Below, one piece after another: positions 17,521 to 25,698 of a stretch of DNA of 60,197 nt; position 1 is the stretch's first letter, and the number at the start of each line of letters is the position of its first letter. The translations under genes and the position numbers were made by a program. The notes beneath the pieces were generated by a model, which worked only from the letters and a program-made list of their open reading frames with translations, made no database searches and was not told where the DNA came from. The stretch comes from Polaromonas sp. YR568 (GTDB taxonomy: Bacteria; Pseudomonadota; Gammaproteobacteria; Burkholderiales; Burkholderiaceae_C), in assembly GCA_945878995.1 (NCBI GenBank), contig CAMCUN010000016.1, positions 1 to 60,197 on the forward strand, given 5' to 3'.

Positions 17521-18561
17521 CTAGCGGGGCGAGACCAGCCAACGACCCGTGGTGTGACCGGCTTCTACCGCCAGGTGAGCTTGGGCCACTTCGCTCAGGG
17601 GCAGCTTGCGCTCGATCACGGGCGTGACCTGGCCGCGCTGCATCAGCACCAGCACGTCTTCAAGCTGGCGGCGGGAGGTGCTGGTGACCGACAGCAAAGA
17701 CTGGTTTTTCAGGAAAAACTGCGCCGGGTTGAAGGGCACAAAGTCGCCATTGAGCTGCCCAATCATCAGCCAGCGCCCCTGAATCCCCAGGCTCTTGCGC
17801 ATGTCGTCAAACAAGAGGGTGCCCACGTTGTCGACGATCACGTCCACACCTCGGCCTTGGGTCAACTCACGCACCAAGGGCGCAAAAGGCTCGCCCCGTG
17901 CGTGCAGCACCACCTCGTGGGCGCCCATTTGGCGAATCAAGTCCACCTTGTCGGCCGAGGTGGTCTGCGCCAGCACGCGCGCGCCAGCCAGGCGCGCCAC
18001 TTGAATGGCGTGCAGGCCCAGGCCGCCGCCGGCGCCGGTCACCAGAACGGTTTCGCCCATTTGAACCTTGCCCACATCTCGAATGGCATTCAAGACCGTG
18101 CCCACCGCGCAGGCGGCGACTGCCGCGTGGTCCAGGTCCACGCCATCGGGCACCTGGGCAATGCAATCGGCAGAAATGGCCAGGTACTCGGCGTAGCCGC
18201 CCACCAGCCCCACATCGCCGAGAAACACGCGCTCGGTGCACAGCGGCTCAAAGCCCGAGCGGCAGAACCTGCAGTGACCGCAAATGTAGGAGCGCTGCGT
18301 CGTGGCCACCCTGTCCCCCAGCTTGAAGCCCCGCGCATGCGAGCCCAGCGCCACCACCGTGCCCGCCACCTCATGGCCAAGCACGCAGGGCAAGCGCACG
18401 CCGGCCTTGAGGGTGCCGTTGCGGGTCAGCACGTCATGAAAGCACACGCCGCAGCTGTGCACCTCCAGCACCACTTCATGGGCTTGGGGCTCAGGATCGG
18501 GCAGATCGACATGCACCAAGGCGGACACACCGCCGGGCTGGTTCACCATCACAGCTTTCAT
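17521..18561 (-). CDS. zinc-dependent alcohol dehydrogenase (MDR)
   Basis: A 346-residue zinc MDR enzyme. The catalytic-zinc segment is SCGVCFHDV with GHEVAGTV, and the structural-zinc lobe CGHCRFCRSGFEPLC is complete. The cofactor loop is GAGGGLGLHA. It interconverts an alcohol and an aldehyde with NAD(P). The ATG at 18561 overlaps the stop of the DUF35 gene (ATGA), so it is the last gene of the SDR, thiolase-fold, DUF35, dehydrogenase operon. The aldehyde dehydrogenase convergent to it could take its product onward. Confidence 0.88.
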   Translation of the reverse strand: MKAVMVNQPGGVSALVHVDLPDPEPQAHEVVLEVHSCGVCFHDVLTRNGTLKAGVRLPCVLGHEVAGTVVALGSHARGFKLGDRVATTQRSYICGHCRFCRSGFEPLCTERVFLGDVGLVGGYAEYLAISADCIAQVPDGVDLDHAAVAACAVGTVLNAIRDVGKVQMGETVLVTGAGGGLGLHAIQVARLAGARVLAQTTSADKVDLIRQMGAHEVVLHARGEPFAPLVRELTQGRGVDVIVDNVGTLLFDDMRKSLGIQGRWLMIGQLNGDFVPFNPAQFFLKNQSLLSVTSTSRRQLEDVLVLMQRGQVTPVIERKLPLSEVAQAHLAVEAGHTTGRWLVSPR

Positions 18562-19007
18562 GGCACAAGACCCTCCACTGGTTTGAATTTCAGCACCGTG
18601 TGCTCAGTGCCGCTGACCCGCTCGAACACCGGCTGCACCTTCATGCCTATGACCATCTGGGCGGTGGCAACCCCGACCAGGTTGGAAAAAAACTGCACCC
18701 CGTTGTTCAGGCGCACTTGCACCACCGAATACGGCACCTCTGCGGCAAAGCCCGGCCAGTAGGCCTTGTGAAAGGTGCAAAAAGACACCACCACACCCGC
18801 GCCATCGGCGTCCAGCCACTCGCAGGCTTCGCTGTGACAGTGCGGGCAATAGCGCGACGCTGGAAAGCGCGGCGACTGGCAATCGCTGCAGGTCTGCAGC
18901 AGCAAGCGGTTCTGGCCCAAGCCCTGCCAAAAGCGCGCGTTGAAGGGGTCGGCCACATCAGGCAGTGGCTTGCCCACGGAGGATGGAGGGGCGGGCTTAT
19001 CGCTCAT
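18558..19007 (-). CDS. DUF35 zinc-ribbon/OB-fold protein, partner of the thiolase-fold enzyme
   Basis: A 149-residue protein with a rubredoxin-like zinc ribbon (Cys40, Cys43, Cys54, Cys57) followed by an OB-fold that starts at about residue 65. The start is ATG 19007, inside the 3' end of the thiolase-fold gene (11-bp overlap). DUF35 proteins pair with thiolase-fold enzymes and contribute to the acyl-CoA site; in steroid and bile-acid degradation the pair is a retro-aldolase (Ltp2/ChsH2 type). The gene pairing and the form of its partner suggest the same here. A longer open frame upstream to 19286 is antisense-like and rejected. Confidence 0.82.
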   Translation of the reverse strand: MSDKPAPPSSVGKPLPDVADPFNARFWQGLGQNRLLLQTCSDCQSPRFPASRYCPHCHSEACEWLDADGAGVVVSFCTFHKAYWPGFAAEVPYSVVQVRLNNGVQFFSNLVGVATAQMVIGMKVQPVFERVSGTEHTVLKFKPVEGLVP

Positions 19008-20136
19008 GGGTGGTGTAGACAATGGAGCTGACCACCGGGGCGGCCGCCATGTAATGAACAAACTCGGCCCCGGGCACCTGGCGCTCGCCGCACTGGCCGC
19101 GCAACTGGCGCACCGCCTCCACATTGAGGGCCCAGCCCTGCATGTAGGACTCTGACAAATGCCCGCCTGAGGTGTTGGTGGGGAACTGCCCGCCCAGCTT
19201 GAGCCGACCGTCTTGAACGAAGGAGCCGCTTTCCCCCACGGGGCAGTAGCCAAAGCCCTCCAGGCTGAACATGACCGTGGGCGCAAAGTTGTCGTAGACC
19301 ATCAAGGCGTCCACATCGGCGTGCGAAATACCCGCCTGCGCGAAGGTCTGCTCGGACGCCTGCTTCATGGGTTCATGCCAAAAATCCTCGGGCGGAAAAG
19401 CCGAGTCCACGAAGCGTGAGCGCTGCGCAAAGGCGGCCAGCTGCACAGGCTTTTGGCGCAGGTCCCGCGCACGGTCGGACAAGGTCATGATCATGGCCAC
19501 CCCGCCGTCATTGATGAGGCAGTAGTCCAGCAGGCGCAAGGGCTCGCACACAAAACGGGCGTCCAAATACTCGTCCAGACCAAAAGGGGTGCGCTTGACC
19601 GCCTGCGGATTGAGGCTGGCATGGTGTCTAAAGGCCATGGAGACTTCGGCCATTTGCTCGGGCCGGGTGCCGTACTGCGCCATGTGGCGCTGCCACATGA
19701 GCGCGTGGAAAGCGCCGGGCGAAGTCATGCCATAGGGAAACCACAGCCCTGCGCCGCCGCTGCCGTAGTTGTCGCTGTCGCCGCCATAGCGCGCGCCTGC
19801 CGATTTGCCATTGTTGCCATAGACCAAGGCCACGGTTTTGGCCAGGCCGGCCTGCAACACCGCGGCCGCAGTTTGGATGCAAATGCCGCTAAAGCGCCCG
19901 TGACCGGGCGTGGTCAAGGTGTACTGCGGGTTGATGCCGCACAGCTCGGCAAAGCGTTGGTAGTCGGGGATGCGGTTGAGAATCAGGCCGTCGATGTCTG
20001 AAAAATCCAGGCCAGCATCGGCCAAGGCGTCTTTCAGGGCCCACAAACCGAGGTCGTAGGCGTCCATGTCAGGCATGACCCCGTAACGGGTGTTGCCCAC
20101 ACCGACCACACTGGCGCGCAAAGAAGAGGTGCTCAT
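18997..20136 (-). CDS. thiolase-fold acyl-CoA enzyme lacking standard thiolase catalytic residues
   Basis: A 379-residue member of the lipid-transfer/SCPx thiolase group (ASVVGVGNTRYGV start). The standard triad is not visible. Where thiolases have CGSG near residue 90 it reads FSGICIQ, aligning Ser with the nucleophile by eye. Where thiolases have GHP it reads SGGHLSESYMQGW, with Tyr in place of His. The C-terminal C-x-G motif is absent. This pattern is that of Ltp2-type aldolases, which cleave a hydroxyacyl-CoA side chain together with a DUF35 protein. ATG 20136 is used, 7 nt after the SDR stop; an upstream start at 20172 lies inside that gene. The aldolase role is inference. Confidence 0.82.
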   Translation of the reverse strand: MSTSSLRASVVGVGNTRYGVMPDMDAYDLGLWALKDALADAGLDFSDIDGLILNRIPDYQRFAELCGINPQYTLTTPGHGRFSGICIQTAAAVLQAGLAKTVALVYGNNGKSAGARYGGDSDNYGSGGAGLWFPYGMTSPGAFHALMWQRHMAQYGTRPEQMAEVSMAFRHHASLNPQAVKRTPFGLDEYLDARFVCEPLRLLDYCLINDGGVAMIMTLSDRARDLRQKPVQLAAFAQRSRFVDSAFPPEDFWHEPMKQASEQTFAQAGISHADVDALMVYDNFAPTVMFSLEGFGYCPVGESGSFVQDGRLKLGGQFPTNTSGGHLSESYMQGWALNVEAVRQLRGQCGERQVPGAEFVHYMAAAPVVSSIVYTTHER

Positions 20137-20143
20137 GGGAGGC

Positions 20144-20899
20144 TTAAAACTGGTAGCGGCGCAAACCGCCATCGACAGGGATCAAGGTGCCCGTGATGTA
20201 GCTGGCGAGATCTGAGGCCAAAAAACACACCAAGTGGGCCATGTCTTCGGGCTGTCCATAACGGCGCATGGGAATGTGGTTGTCGATCTGGTCTTGGCGA
20301 AAAGCGGGCGAATGGTTGCGCTGTATCTGCTCAGAGTCAATGTGCCCCGGCGGAATGCAATTGACCGTGATGCCGTGCGGCCCCACCATGCGCGAAAAGC
20401 CTTTGGCCCAGCTGTGCAAAGCCGCCTTGGCGCAAAACGCACCATTGACCTGGTCGGGCTCGCTTTTGCCGGTGATGTTGATGATGCGGCCCCAGTGCCT
20501 GGCCATCATGTCGTCAATGAACACCTCCGCCAGTTGCCTGGGCCGCTCGAAATTCAGGGCCATGGCCTCGACCCAACTGGACTCGGGCACGTGCAATTGC
20601 TTGAAGGGGCGCGAGCCGCCAGCGTTGTTGACCAAAATATCAATGCCGCCTACATCCTGCATCACGCGCTCATGGAGGCGCTGCACCGACTGCGGGTCGA
20701 CCAAGTCGTCGCTGATCACCAAGGGCAGCTGGCCGGTGTCGCGCTGTATGTCTTGGGCCACTTTGTCCAGCAGTTCGGCTCGCCTGGCGGTCAGCACCAA
20801 GTTCACGCCTTCGCGGGCCAGCGCGTGTGCAATGCCCACGCCAATGCCTGTGCTGGCGCCGGTGAGCAAGCAACGCTTGCCTTCTAAATTCAGATTCAC
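20144..20899 (-). CDS. SDR-family protein without the catalytic tyrosine
   Basis: A 251-residue short-chain dehydrogenase. The cofactor loop TGASTGIG (13-20) and the NNAGG motif (91-95) are intact, so it should bind NAD(P). The Y-x3-K motif is not: the lysine is Lys158 in AFCAKAALHSWAKG, and the position four before it is Ala154. The expected serine is replaced by the NITGKSE segment. This spelling recurs, as I recall, in a subgroup of SDRs with the sequence form N-A-x-x-A-K. It may use another residue or serve a non-redox role. It starts the operon that continues with the thiolase-fold, DUF35 and alcohol dehydrogenase genes. Confidence 0.85.
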   Translation of the reverse strand: MNLNLEGKRCLLTGASTGIGVGIAHALAREGVNLVLTARRAELLDKVAQDIQRDTGQLPLVISDDLVDPQSVQRLHERVMQDVGGIDILVNNAGGSRPFKQLHVPESSWVEAMALNFERPRQLAEVFIDDMMARHWGRIINITGKSEPDQVNGAFCAKAALHSWAKGFSRMVGPHGITVNCIPPGHIDSEQIQRNHSPAFRQDQIDNHIPMRRYGQPEDMAHLVCFLASDLASYITGTLIPVDGGLRRYQF

Positions 20900-20954
20900 A
20901 AAAGACCCTCCAGGCAGACCCCGGCGCCAGGCCGGGGCAGGGTTGATGGGCGAG

Positions 20955-21332
20955 TTAAATTTTCATGTCGGCAAACACTTCGCGGGCCAGGCGAAATGAA
21001 TCGACCGCGACAGGCACGCCGCAATACATGCCGGTTTGCAAAAAGATTTCTGCAATTTCTTCTTTGGTCACGCCGTTGTTGATGGCGCCGCGGATATGAA
21101 CTTTCAATTCGTGCGGGCGGTTCAGCGCAGCCAACAAGCCCAGATTGAGCATGCTGCGGGTTTTGAGTTCCAGGCCGGGACGGGTCCAGATGCTGCCCCA
21201 CGCACCTTCGGTGACGTATTCCTGCAAAGGCTGGCTGAATGCGTCTGCATTTTTGAGGGCGTTGTCCACATACTCATTGCCCAGCACCTTGCGACGAACG
21301 GCCAAACCTTTTTCAAAAACTTCTTTGTTCAT
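20955..21332 (-). CDS. carboxymuconolactone-decarboxylase-family protein
   Basis: A 125-residue all-helical protein of the CMD/AhpD superfamily, close in layout to PcaC (gamma-carboxymuconolactone decarboxylase): RRKVLGNEYVDNAL start, then LELKTRSMLNLGLLAALNR and the C-terminal EIAEIFLQTGMYCGVP. ATG 21332 has GGAGAT 4 nt upstream. There is only one cysteine near the C-terminus, so it lacks the C-x2-C pair of AhpD-type peroxidases and a PcaC-like or other decarboxylase role is more likely. No protocatechuate genes are seen, so PcaC itself is unlikely. It lies upstream of, and is probably co-transcribed with, the tyrosine-less SDR gene. Confidence 0.8.
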   Translation of the reverse strand: MNKEVFEKGLAVRRKVLGNEYVDNALKNADAFSQPLQEYVTEGAWGSIWTRPGLELKTRSMLNLGLLAALNRPHELKVHIRGAINNGVTKEEIAEIFLQTGMYCGVPVAVDSFRLAREVFADMKI

Positions 21333-21502
21333 AGTGATCTCCAAAACTAAAAAAATACCCACACACAAGTTCAATGGATGTTCTGAAATAAATCAGCCAA
21401 CCCACACAAAAATACCTCTCAAATTCTAAGTCTGCGCCCCGCAAACGGAGAGCGGGAGAACCAGCAGTTGGCCCCACGCATGTCTTCCAAGCGCCTTGAT
21501 TC

Positions 21503-21521
21503 AGCCCGCCTCTTGCGGGCT
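21503..21521. terminator. possible terminator hairpin between two minus-strand operons
   Basis: A 7-bp stem (AGCCCGC pairing with GCGGGCT) closes on CTCTT. On the minus strand it lies 35 bp after the stop of the SDR gene at 21556, but no T-run follows; a short T-run exists only on the plus strand. Treated as weak. The rest of the 223-bp gap (21333-21555) is AT-rich near 21340-21430 and is the likely promoter region of the CMD-family operon. Confidence 0.3.
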
Positions 21522-21555
21522 TTGAGAAAGGGCAGCCGGTGTGGGGCCCAACCGG

Positions 21556-22362
21556 TCAGTGACCGTGAGCGATGGTTTCCCCGCCGTCCACCACCAAGGT
21601 CACACCGGTGATGAAGCTGGCCTCTTCTGAATGCAAAAACAAGGCGGCATGGGCCACGTCCCAGCCCGTGCCTTGCTTGCCTTTGAGGGGAATGCGGCGG
21701 TCGCGGTCGGCCACCACATCTTCACGGCGCTGGCCTTTGGCCACCCTGTTTTCAATGGCCATGGGCGTGTTCATCAAGCCAGGCAAGATGGCATTGACCC
21801 GAATGCCATGCTTGGCATGGGCCGCGGCCATGTTTTCGGTCATGGCGTTGAGCGCGGCTTTCATGGTCTTGTAGCCCAGCAAGGGGTAGGCCTGGATGGA
21901 GGCCACCGACGAAATGCTCACAATCGAGCCGTGGCCTTGCTCGAGCATGAAGGGCAGCGCATGTTTGGCGGCAAACCAGGCGCTTTTGAGGTTAACGGCA
22001 AAGCTGGCGTCAAAAGCCGCCTCGGTGAGGACATCCGCAGTGGCGTCGCCCAGCGCCAAGCTGCCGCCAATGTTGTTGTGCACGATATCGATTCGGCCGT
22101 GCGCTTGGTGGACCTTCGCAATCACGCCTTGCACGTCTTTTTCTTGCGTTTGGTCCACCTGCAAAGCGTCGGCGGCACCACCCGCCTGGCGAATCAAATC
22201 AGCCGTTTCCTGCGCAGACGCCAGGTCCCGGTCCACCACCCAGACATGGGCCCCTTCTCTGGCCAACACCAAGCAGGTGGCGCGCCCGTTGCCCACGGTC
22301 AGCCCCGGTGTTTGACCGCCTCCAAAAACCACGGCAATTTTGCCGGCGACTCGATTTGCCAT
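21556..22362 (-). CDS. SDR-family dehydrogenase
   Basis: A 268-residue short-chain dehydrogenase with cofactor loop GGGQTPGLTVGNG (a widened glycine motif), NNIGG, Ser in SISSVAS and an intact YKTMK catalytic motif. The C-terminus ITGVTLVVDGGET is the usual end of the fold. It lies directly downstream of the Rieske oxygenase subunits in the same direction (18-bp gap to the beta subunit gene), which makes it the best candidate for cis-dihydrodiol dehydrogenase of that oxygenase. The product would be a catechol-type compound. The assignment by position is inference. Confidence 0.85.
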   Translation of the reverse strand: MANRVAGKIAVVFGGGQTPGLTVGNGRATCLVLAREGAHVWVVDRDLASAQETADLIRQAGGAADALQVDQTQEKDVQGVIAKVHQAHGRIDIVHNNIGGSLALGDATADVLTEAAFDASFAVNLKSAWFAAKHALPFMLEQGHGSIVSISSVASIQAYPLLGYKTMKAALNAMTENMAAAHAKHGIRVNAILPGLMNTPMAIENRVAKGQRREDVVADRDRRIPLKGKQGTGWDVAHAALFLHSEEASFITGVTLVVDGGETIAHGH

Positions 22363-22380
22363 GAATACTCCTGAAGTGTT

Positions 22381-22851
22381 TCAAATAGGCGCTGCCAGCA
22401 GCGTCTTGACCAAGCCGGTGTCTGCGATCACGGTGGCCTGCAGCAGCCGCAGACCGGCTGGCGTGCGGCTGCACACAAAGTCGTAACGGCCCACACTGAA
22501 GAGGCGGCTCATGCCCTCCAGATTGGTTTGAAACAAGCTGTAGCTGGCCTGGAAATGCAATTGATGGGCGCTGTCCTGCAGCACCTGCGGCAGCCCAATG
22601 ACATGGCGCGCCCAATGAAAATTGTGCTCATTGACGTTGCGGTAAGACTGTATGCGGTCGCTGAGCATGTCGCGGTTGTCACACCACATCAAGGCCGCAG
22701 GCAAGCCCATTTCTTCGTTTTCCCGCGAGCAGACTTTGTACTCCGCTTGCGGCTCAAACAGCAGCGTCCATTCCTCGAGCTTGTCTTGGTCCAGCAGCAA
22801 ACCGTACTCGGACAGAAACGACATCGCCTCCCACATGGCCTGGGCGTTCAT
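22381..22851 (-). CDS. aromatic-ring-hydroxylating dioxygenase, beta subunit
   Basis: A 156-residue small subunit of a Rieske non-heme iron oxygenase (NTF2-like fold). Typical features are the EWTLLFEPQAEYKV start region, the YRNVNEHNFHWARHVIG segment and the long C-terminal strand with RLFSVGRYDFVCSRT. The ATG at 22851 overlaps the stop of the alpha-subunit gene (ATGA), the usual coupling for an alpha-beta pair. The beta subunit is structural in the alpha3beta3 hexamer. Confidence 0.9.
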   Translation of the reverse strand: MNAQAMWEAMSFLSEYGLLLDQDKLEEWTLLFEPQAEYKVCSRENEEMGLPAALMWCDNRDMLSDRIQSYRNVNEHNFHWARHVIGLPQVLQDSAHQLHFQASYSLFQTNLEGMSRLFSVGRYDFVCSRTPAGLRLLQATVIADTGLVKTLLAAPI

Positions 22852-24101
22852 CGAATGCCTCCCTCAGGCTCCACGCCCATTAACTCGGACCAGTAGGACC
22901 AAAACCCGCGGATCGGGGTTTCGGTGACCCGGTGCTCCAAGTCGCTCAAGGGGCCTAAGCCGCCCATTTCCACCAAGCTGTGGTCCAGGGTTTCACGCCG
23001 CGTGGCTTTTTGCACAATCTCTATGGCTTCGCCGTCTTCCATGCTCACCAGCCCCGCAGGACCCACCAGGTTGGCGCTGATCAAGCGATGGCGCACCATC
23101 TCCTCGGTGTCGTCCTCGTAGCCAAAAAGCGTCTGGAAGATTTCGTGCGAGTCCACGCCCTTGGGCCGGATCTGTCGGCTGCTCAAGCTGTTGTTGATCT
23201 GGATGATGATGGCGTTGGGGAAAAAGGTGGGCGTGGCCAGGTTCAAGCCGTCGGCAAATTCGGGGCGGTAGTCCAAAATTTTGAGGTCTGACAGCCGCAT
23301 GCGGTCGAGCTCCACGCCCTTGATGCCCGCGTAGGCTTCTGTGGCCTGACTTTGGGTGTCTGAGTTGCTGAAGGCGTAGTTCATGTTGTGGCGGTGTCTA
23401 TCGTCCATGCGCACCCCGCCTTTTTGGGTGGCACGGTCCACGCCGTAGGTCACAAAAAACTCGTGCAGCAAACTGGCGTGGTAGGTGTCGCGCAGGTTTT
23501 CTGCGTACAGCTTCCAGTTGCCCTCAATGTGTTGCCGCGTGTAGCCCAAAATCTTGATCGGCTTGTGCATGAAGCGCTTGATCATGCTGGTGCCAAACTC
23601 ACCCAAGTAAGACTCAATGGACTCGGCCTCGTCGGAAAAAGTGCCGAATAAAACGCCGTGGTAGTTGGCCAAGCGCAGCGCTTTGGGGTGGTGGGCCTGC
23701 ACATCGAAATCGGCAGGCATGCCGCCTTGGCCTTTCAAGCCCCGCCTGAAGGGAACCCCTTCGAGCTTGCCCTGCGTGGAGTAAGACCAGCGGTGGTAAA
23801 TGCAGACATGGCTGGTTTTGCAATGGCCCGCCACCTCGCGCACGATTTGCGCGCCTCGGTGGCTGCAGCGGTTGACGAACGCATGGAGTTGGCCGTCTTG
23901 GTCGCGAGAGACCACGACCGGCGTGTCGCCCACCCAGGTGGTTCTGAAGTCGCCGGGCTTGGGCACCTCGGCCTCAAAGGCCAAGTAACTCCAGCACTTG
24001 CCCCGAAACACCTGCTCCATTTCCCGCTGGTAGAGCTCCGGGTCGTGGTAGACCGAAAAGGGGATGCGGGAATAGTCTTTGCGAGGCCAGTCGATCTTCA
24101 T
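22848..24101 (-). CDS. aromatic-ring-hydroxylating dioxygenase, alpha subunit (terephthalate/salicylate type)
   Basis: A 417-residue Rieske oxygenase large subunit. The 2Fe-2S ligands are Cys79, His81, Cys100 and His103 (CSH and CIYH). The bridging aspartate and mononuclear iron ligands are Asp205, His208 and His213 (D-x2-H-x4-H). Remembered similarity is strongest to the TphA2/NagG group: PGDFRTTWVGDTPVVV, GLKGQGGMPADF, NWKLYAENLRD and TQKGGVRMDD fit that pattern. That points to an aromatic carboxylate, but the actual substrate is open. ATG 24101 has GGAGAT 4 nt upstream; a longer frame to 24140 lacks one. No ferredoxin or reductase gene is present in the window. Confidence 0.92.
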   Translation of the reverse strand: MKIDWPRKDYSRIPFSVYHDPELYQREMEQVFRGKCWSYLAFEAEVPKPGDFRTTWVGDTPVVVSRDQDGQLHAFVNRCSHRGAQIVREVAGHCKTSHVCIYHRWSYSTQGKLEGVPFRRGLKGQGGMPADFDVQAHHPKALRLANYHGVLFGTFSDEAESIESYLGEFGTSMIKRFMHKPIKILGYTRQHIEGNWKLYAENLRDTYHASLLHEFFVTYGVDRATQKGGVRMDDRHRHNMNYAFSNSDTQSQATEAYAGIKGVELDRMRLSDLKILDYRPEFADGLNLATPTFFPNAIIIQINNSLSSRQIRPKGVDSHEIFQTLFGYEDDTEEMVRHRLISANLVGPAGLVSMEDGEAIEIVQKATRRETLDHSLVEMGGLGPLSDLEHRVTETPIRGFWSYWSELMGVEPEGGIR

Positions 24102-24213
24102 AGCAATCTCCTTCCAAAGGGCCAGACCCGCCTCAGGCAAACTGCACTGGCATGGGGTGGCGAGCTGCGCCAGGTCGCAGCTCGGGCTGCGTCAAGCCCG
24201 GTGACGGAGCGTC

Positions 24214-24597
24214 TCAAGCGCCGGGATACTCTTCGTCAGTGACGGCGCTGCCCCAAGCTGTGTGGCCAATGGAGGTGGCGGTGTGCAGCATGTAGCTGCC
24301 TGCGGCGGCGCCGTGCCAATGCCGCTCTTGTGGAGATATCCACACCACATCGCCGGCCCGGATGCTCTTGGGTTCTTGGCCGTCGAGGCAGACCCAACCA
24401 TGGCCGGCAATCACGTTGAGCATTTGGCCATGCTCATGCTGGTGCCAATGGGTGCGGCCACCAGGCGTGAAAAACACGTTGTTGATGGTCACGTTGTCTG
24501 TGGTGGGCATGATGGGGTCGCCCCATACGGTGCCCGTGCAGTTGCTGGTGCGCGATTCAGAAACGGCGCCTTCTTGGCGTGCGTGGAAAACTTTCAT
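24214..24597 (-). CDS. single-domain cupin, hydroxynitrile-lyase-like
   Basis: A 127-residue cupin. Metal ligands are visible as His52, His54 and a Gln58 (motif HWHQHEHGQ) plus a histidine in ERHWHG (His93 or His95). Most cupins have Glu where Gln58 stands; the H-x-H-x3-Q form is remembered from manganese cupin hydroxynitrile lyases and related enzymes, and GHGWVCLDG, GDVVWISP and the C-terminal VTDEEY also fit that group. ATG 24597 is the start used. It is upstream of the Rieske genes in the same direction, with 112 bp between. Whether it is a lyase, an isomerase or a dioxygenase is open. Confidence 0.75.
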   Translation of the reverse strand: MKVFHARQEGAVSESRTSNCTGTVWGDPIMPTTDNVTINNVFFTPGGRTHWHQHEHGQMLNVIAGHGWVCLDGQEPKSIRAGDVVWISPQERHWHGAAAGSYMLHTATSIGHTAWGSAVTDEEYPGA

Positions 24598-24729
24598 GTG
24601 CGGCTGTCTCTCAGAGGGTTGCAACAAAAACATGCGTGAACCGGCGTGCAATCTTCATGGGCCACATGGCAGCCTGTGTTGCACTCCAAAAATATTAGCA
24701 TACGAACCATTTGCCCCTGGCCCGTCCAC

Positions 24730-25698
24730 TCAGTCGGCGCTGACCTCGACAACGATCTTGCCCACATGCACATCGGCGAGCATGGCTTGCAGGGCCTCGG
24801 GCGTCTGCTCAAAGGGCAGGACGCGGTCTATCAGCGGCACGATGCGGCCCTCGGCGACCCAGGGCAGCACATCGCGCACAAAGCCACTGACGGTGGCCTC
24901 GCGCTGGGCGGCTGTGCGCATGGCGTTGCTCACGCCAAAGATCTTGAGCCGCTTGCGATGAAGGGCCGCCAAATCCAGCTCGGCCTTGAAGACGCCGTCG
25001 ACATAACCCACAACGGCCAGCCGCCCCATGTAGCCCAGGCTGGCCAGGCAGGCGGGGAAGGGCGTGCCACCGACCGAGTCAATCGCCAAATTCACGCCGG
25101 CAGGCCCGGCGAATGCGGCGACCTCGTCGATGAAATCACCGCCCCGGGTGGCAATGCCCAGGTCAAGTCCGAGCTCGCGCAGTCGATCGAGTTTGGCAGG
25201 TGAGCCCGATGTGCCGACCACGCGGGCCCCCAGCGCCTTGGCGATTTGCAGGCAGGCCACACCCACGCCCGAGGCGATGCCGGCCACCAGCATGGTTTCG
25301 CCTTTTTGCAGCGCGCCCTCGACCATCACCATGTCGTAGGCCACCCAGGCCGCAATGGGCAGGGCGGCCGCGGCGTGCCAGCTCAGGTTGGCAGGCACGT
25401 GCATGGCGTCGCGCTGATCGATGAGCGCCAACTCGGTAAAGCCGCCTGTGGCCCGCCCCATGACCCGGTCGCCGGGGGCGAAGCGCACGACGCCTTCGCC
25501 CACCGCTTCGACCACCCCGGCGGCCTCAATGCCCGCCACCTTGAAACGCGCCGCCTGCTTAGGCAGGTGCACAAACTCACCCCTGTTCATGGCCGCACTG
25601 CGAACGCGAACGCGCATCTGGTGAGGCCCTGGCTCGGGCTGGGCCATCTCTTGTGGGCTCAGCGTCAAATCCGTGGTGTCCAGCATCCAGGCTTTCAT
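24730..25698 (-). CDS. zinc-free MDR oxidoreductase (quinone-reductase type)
   Basis: A 322-residue medium-chain reductase with GroES-like N-terminus (SAAMNRGEFVHLP, VAGIEAAGVV) and NADPH loop AGIASGVGVACLQIA; the glycine loop is spelled with Ser. No zinc-ligand cysteines are seen. The start at 25698 has GGGAC 6 nt upstream. It is the second zinc-free MDR gene of the island. It may reduce an enoyl or quinone intermediate. It is divergent from the SDR gene at 25951 across 252 bp, which holds no gene. Confidence 0.83.
   Translation of the reverse strand: MKAWMLDTTDLTLSPQEMAQPEPGPHQMRVRVRSAAMNRGEFVHLPKQAARFKVAGIEAAGVVEAVGEGVVRFAPGDRVMGRATGGFTELALIDQRDAMHVPANLSWHAAAALPIAAWVAYDMVMVEGALQKGETMLVAGIASGVGVACLQIAKALGARVVGTSGSPAKLDRLRELGLDLGIATRGGDFIDEVAAFAGPAGVNLAIDSVGGTPFPACLASLGYMGRLAVVGYVDGVFKAELDLAALHRKRLKIFGVSNAMRTAAQREATVSGFVRDVLPWVAEGRIVPLIDRVLPFEQTPEALQAMLADVHVGKIVVEVSAD

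Noticed and set aside
17554-18762. 402-codon plus-strand frame opposite the zinc alcohol dehydrogenase
   Set aside because: Shadow frame; the opposite strand has complete zinc and cofactor motifs.
20955-21332. Protocatechuate-pathway pcaC
   Set aside because: No pcaGHBD genes are present; only the fold is supported.
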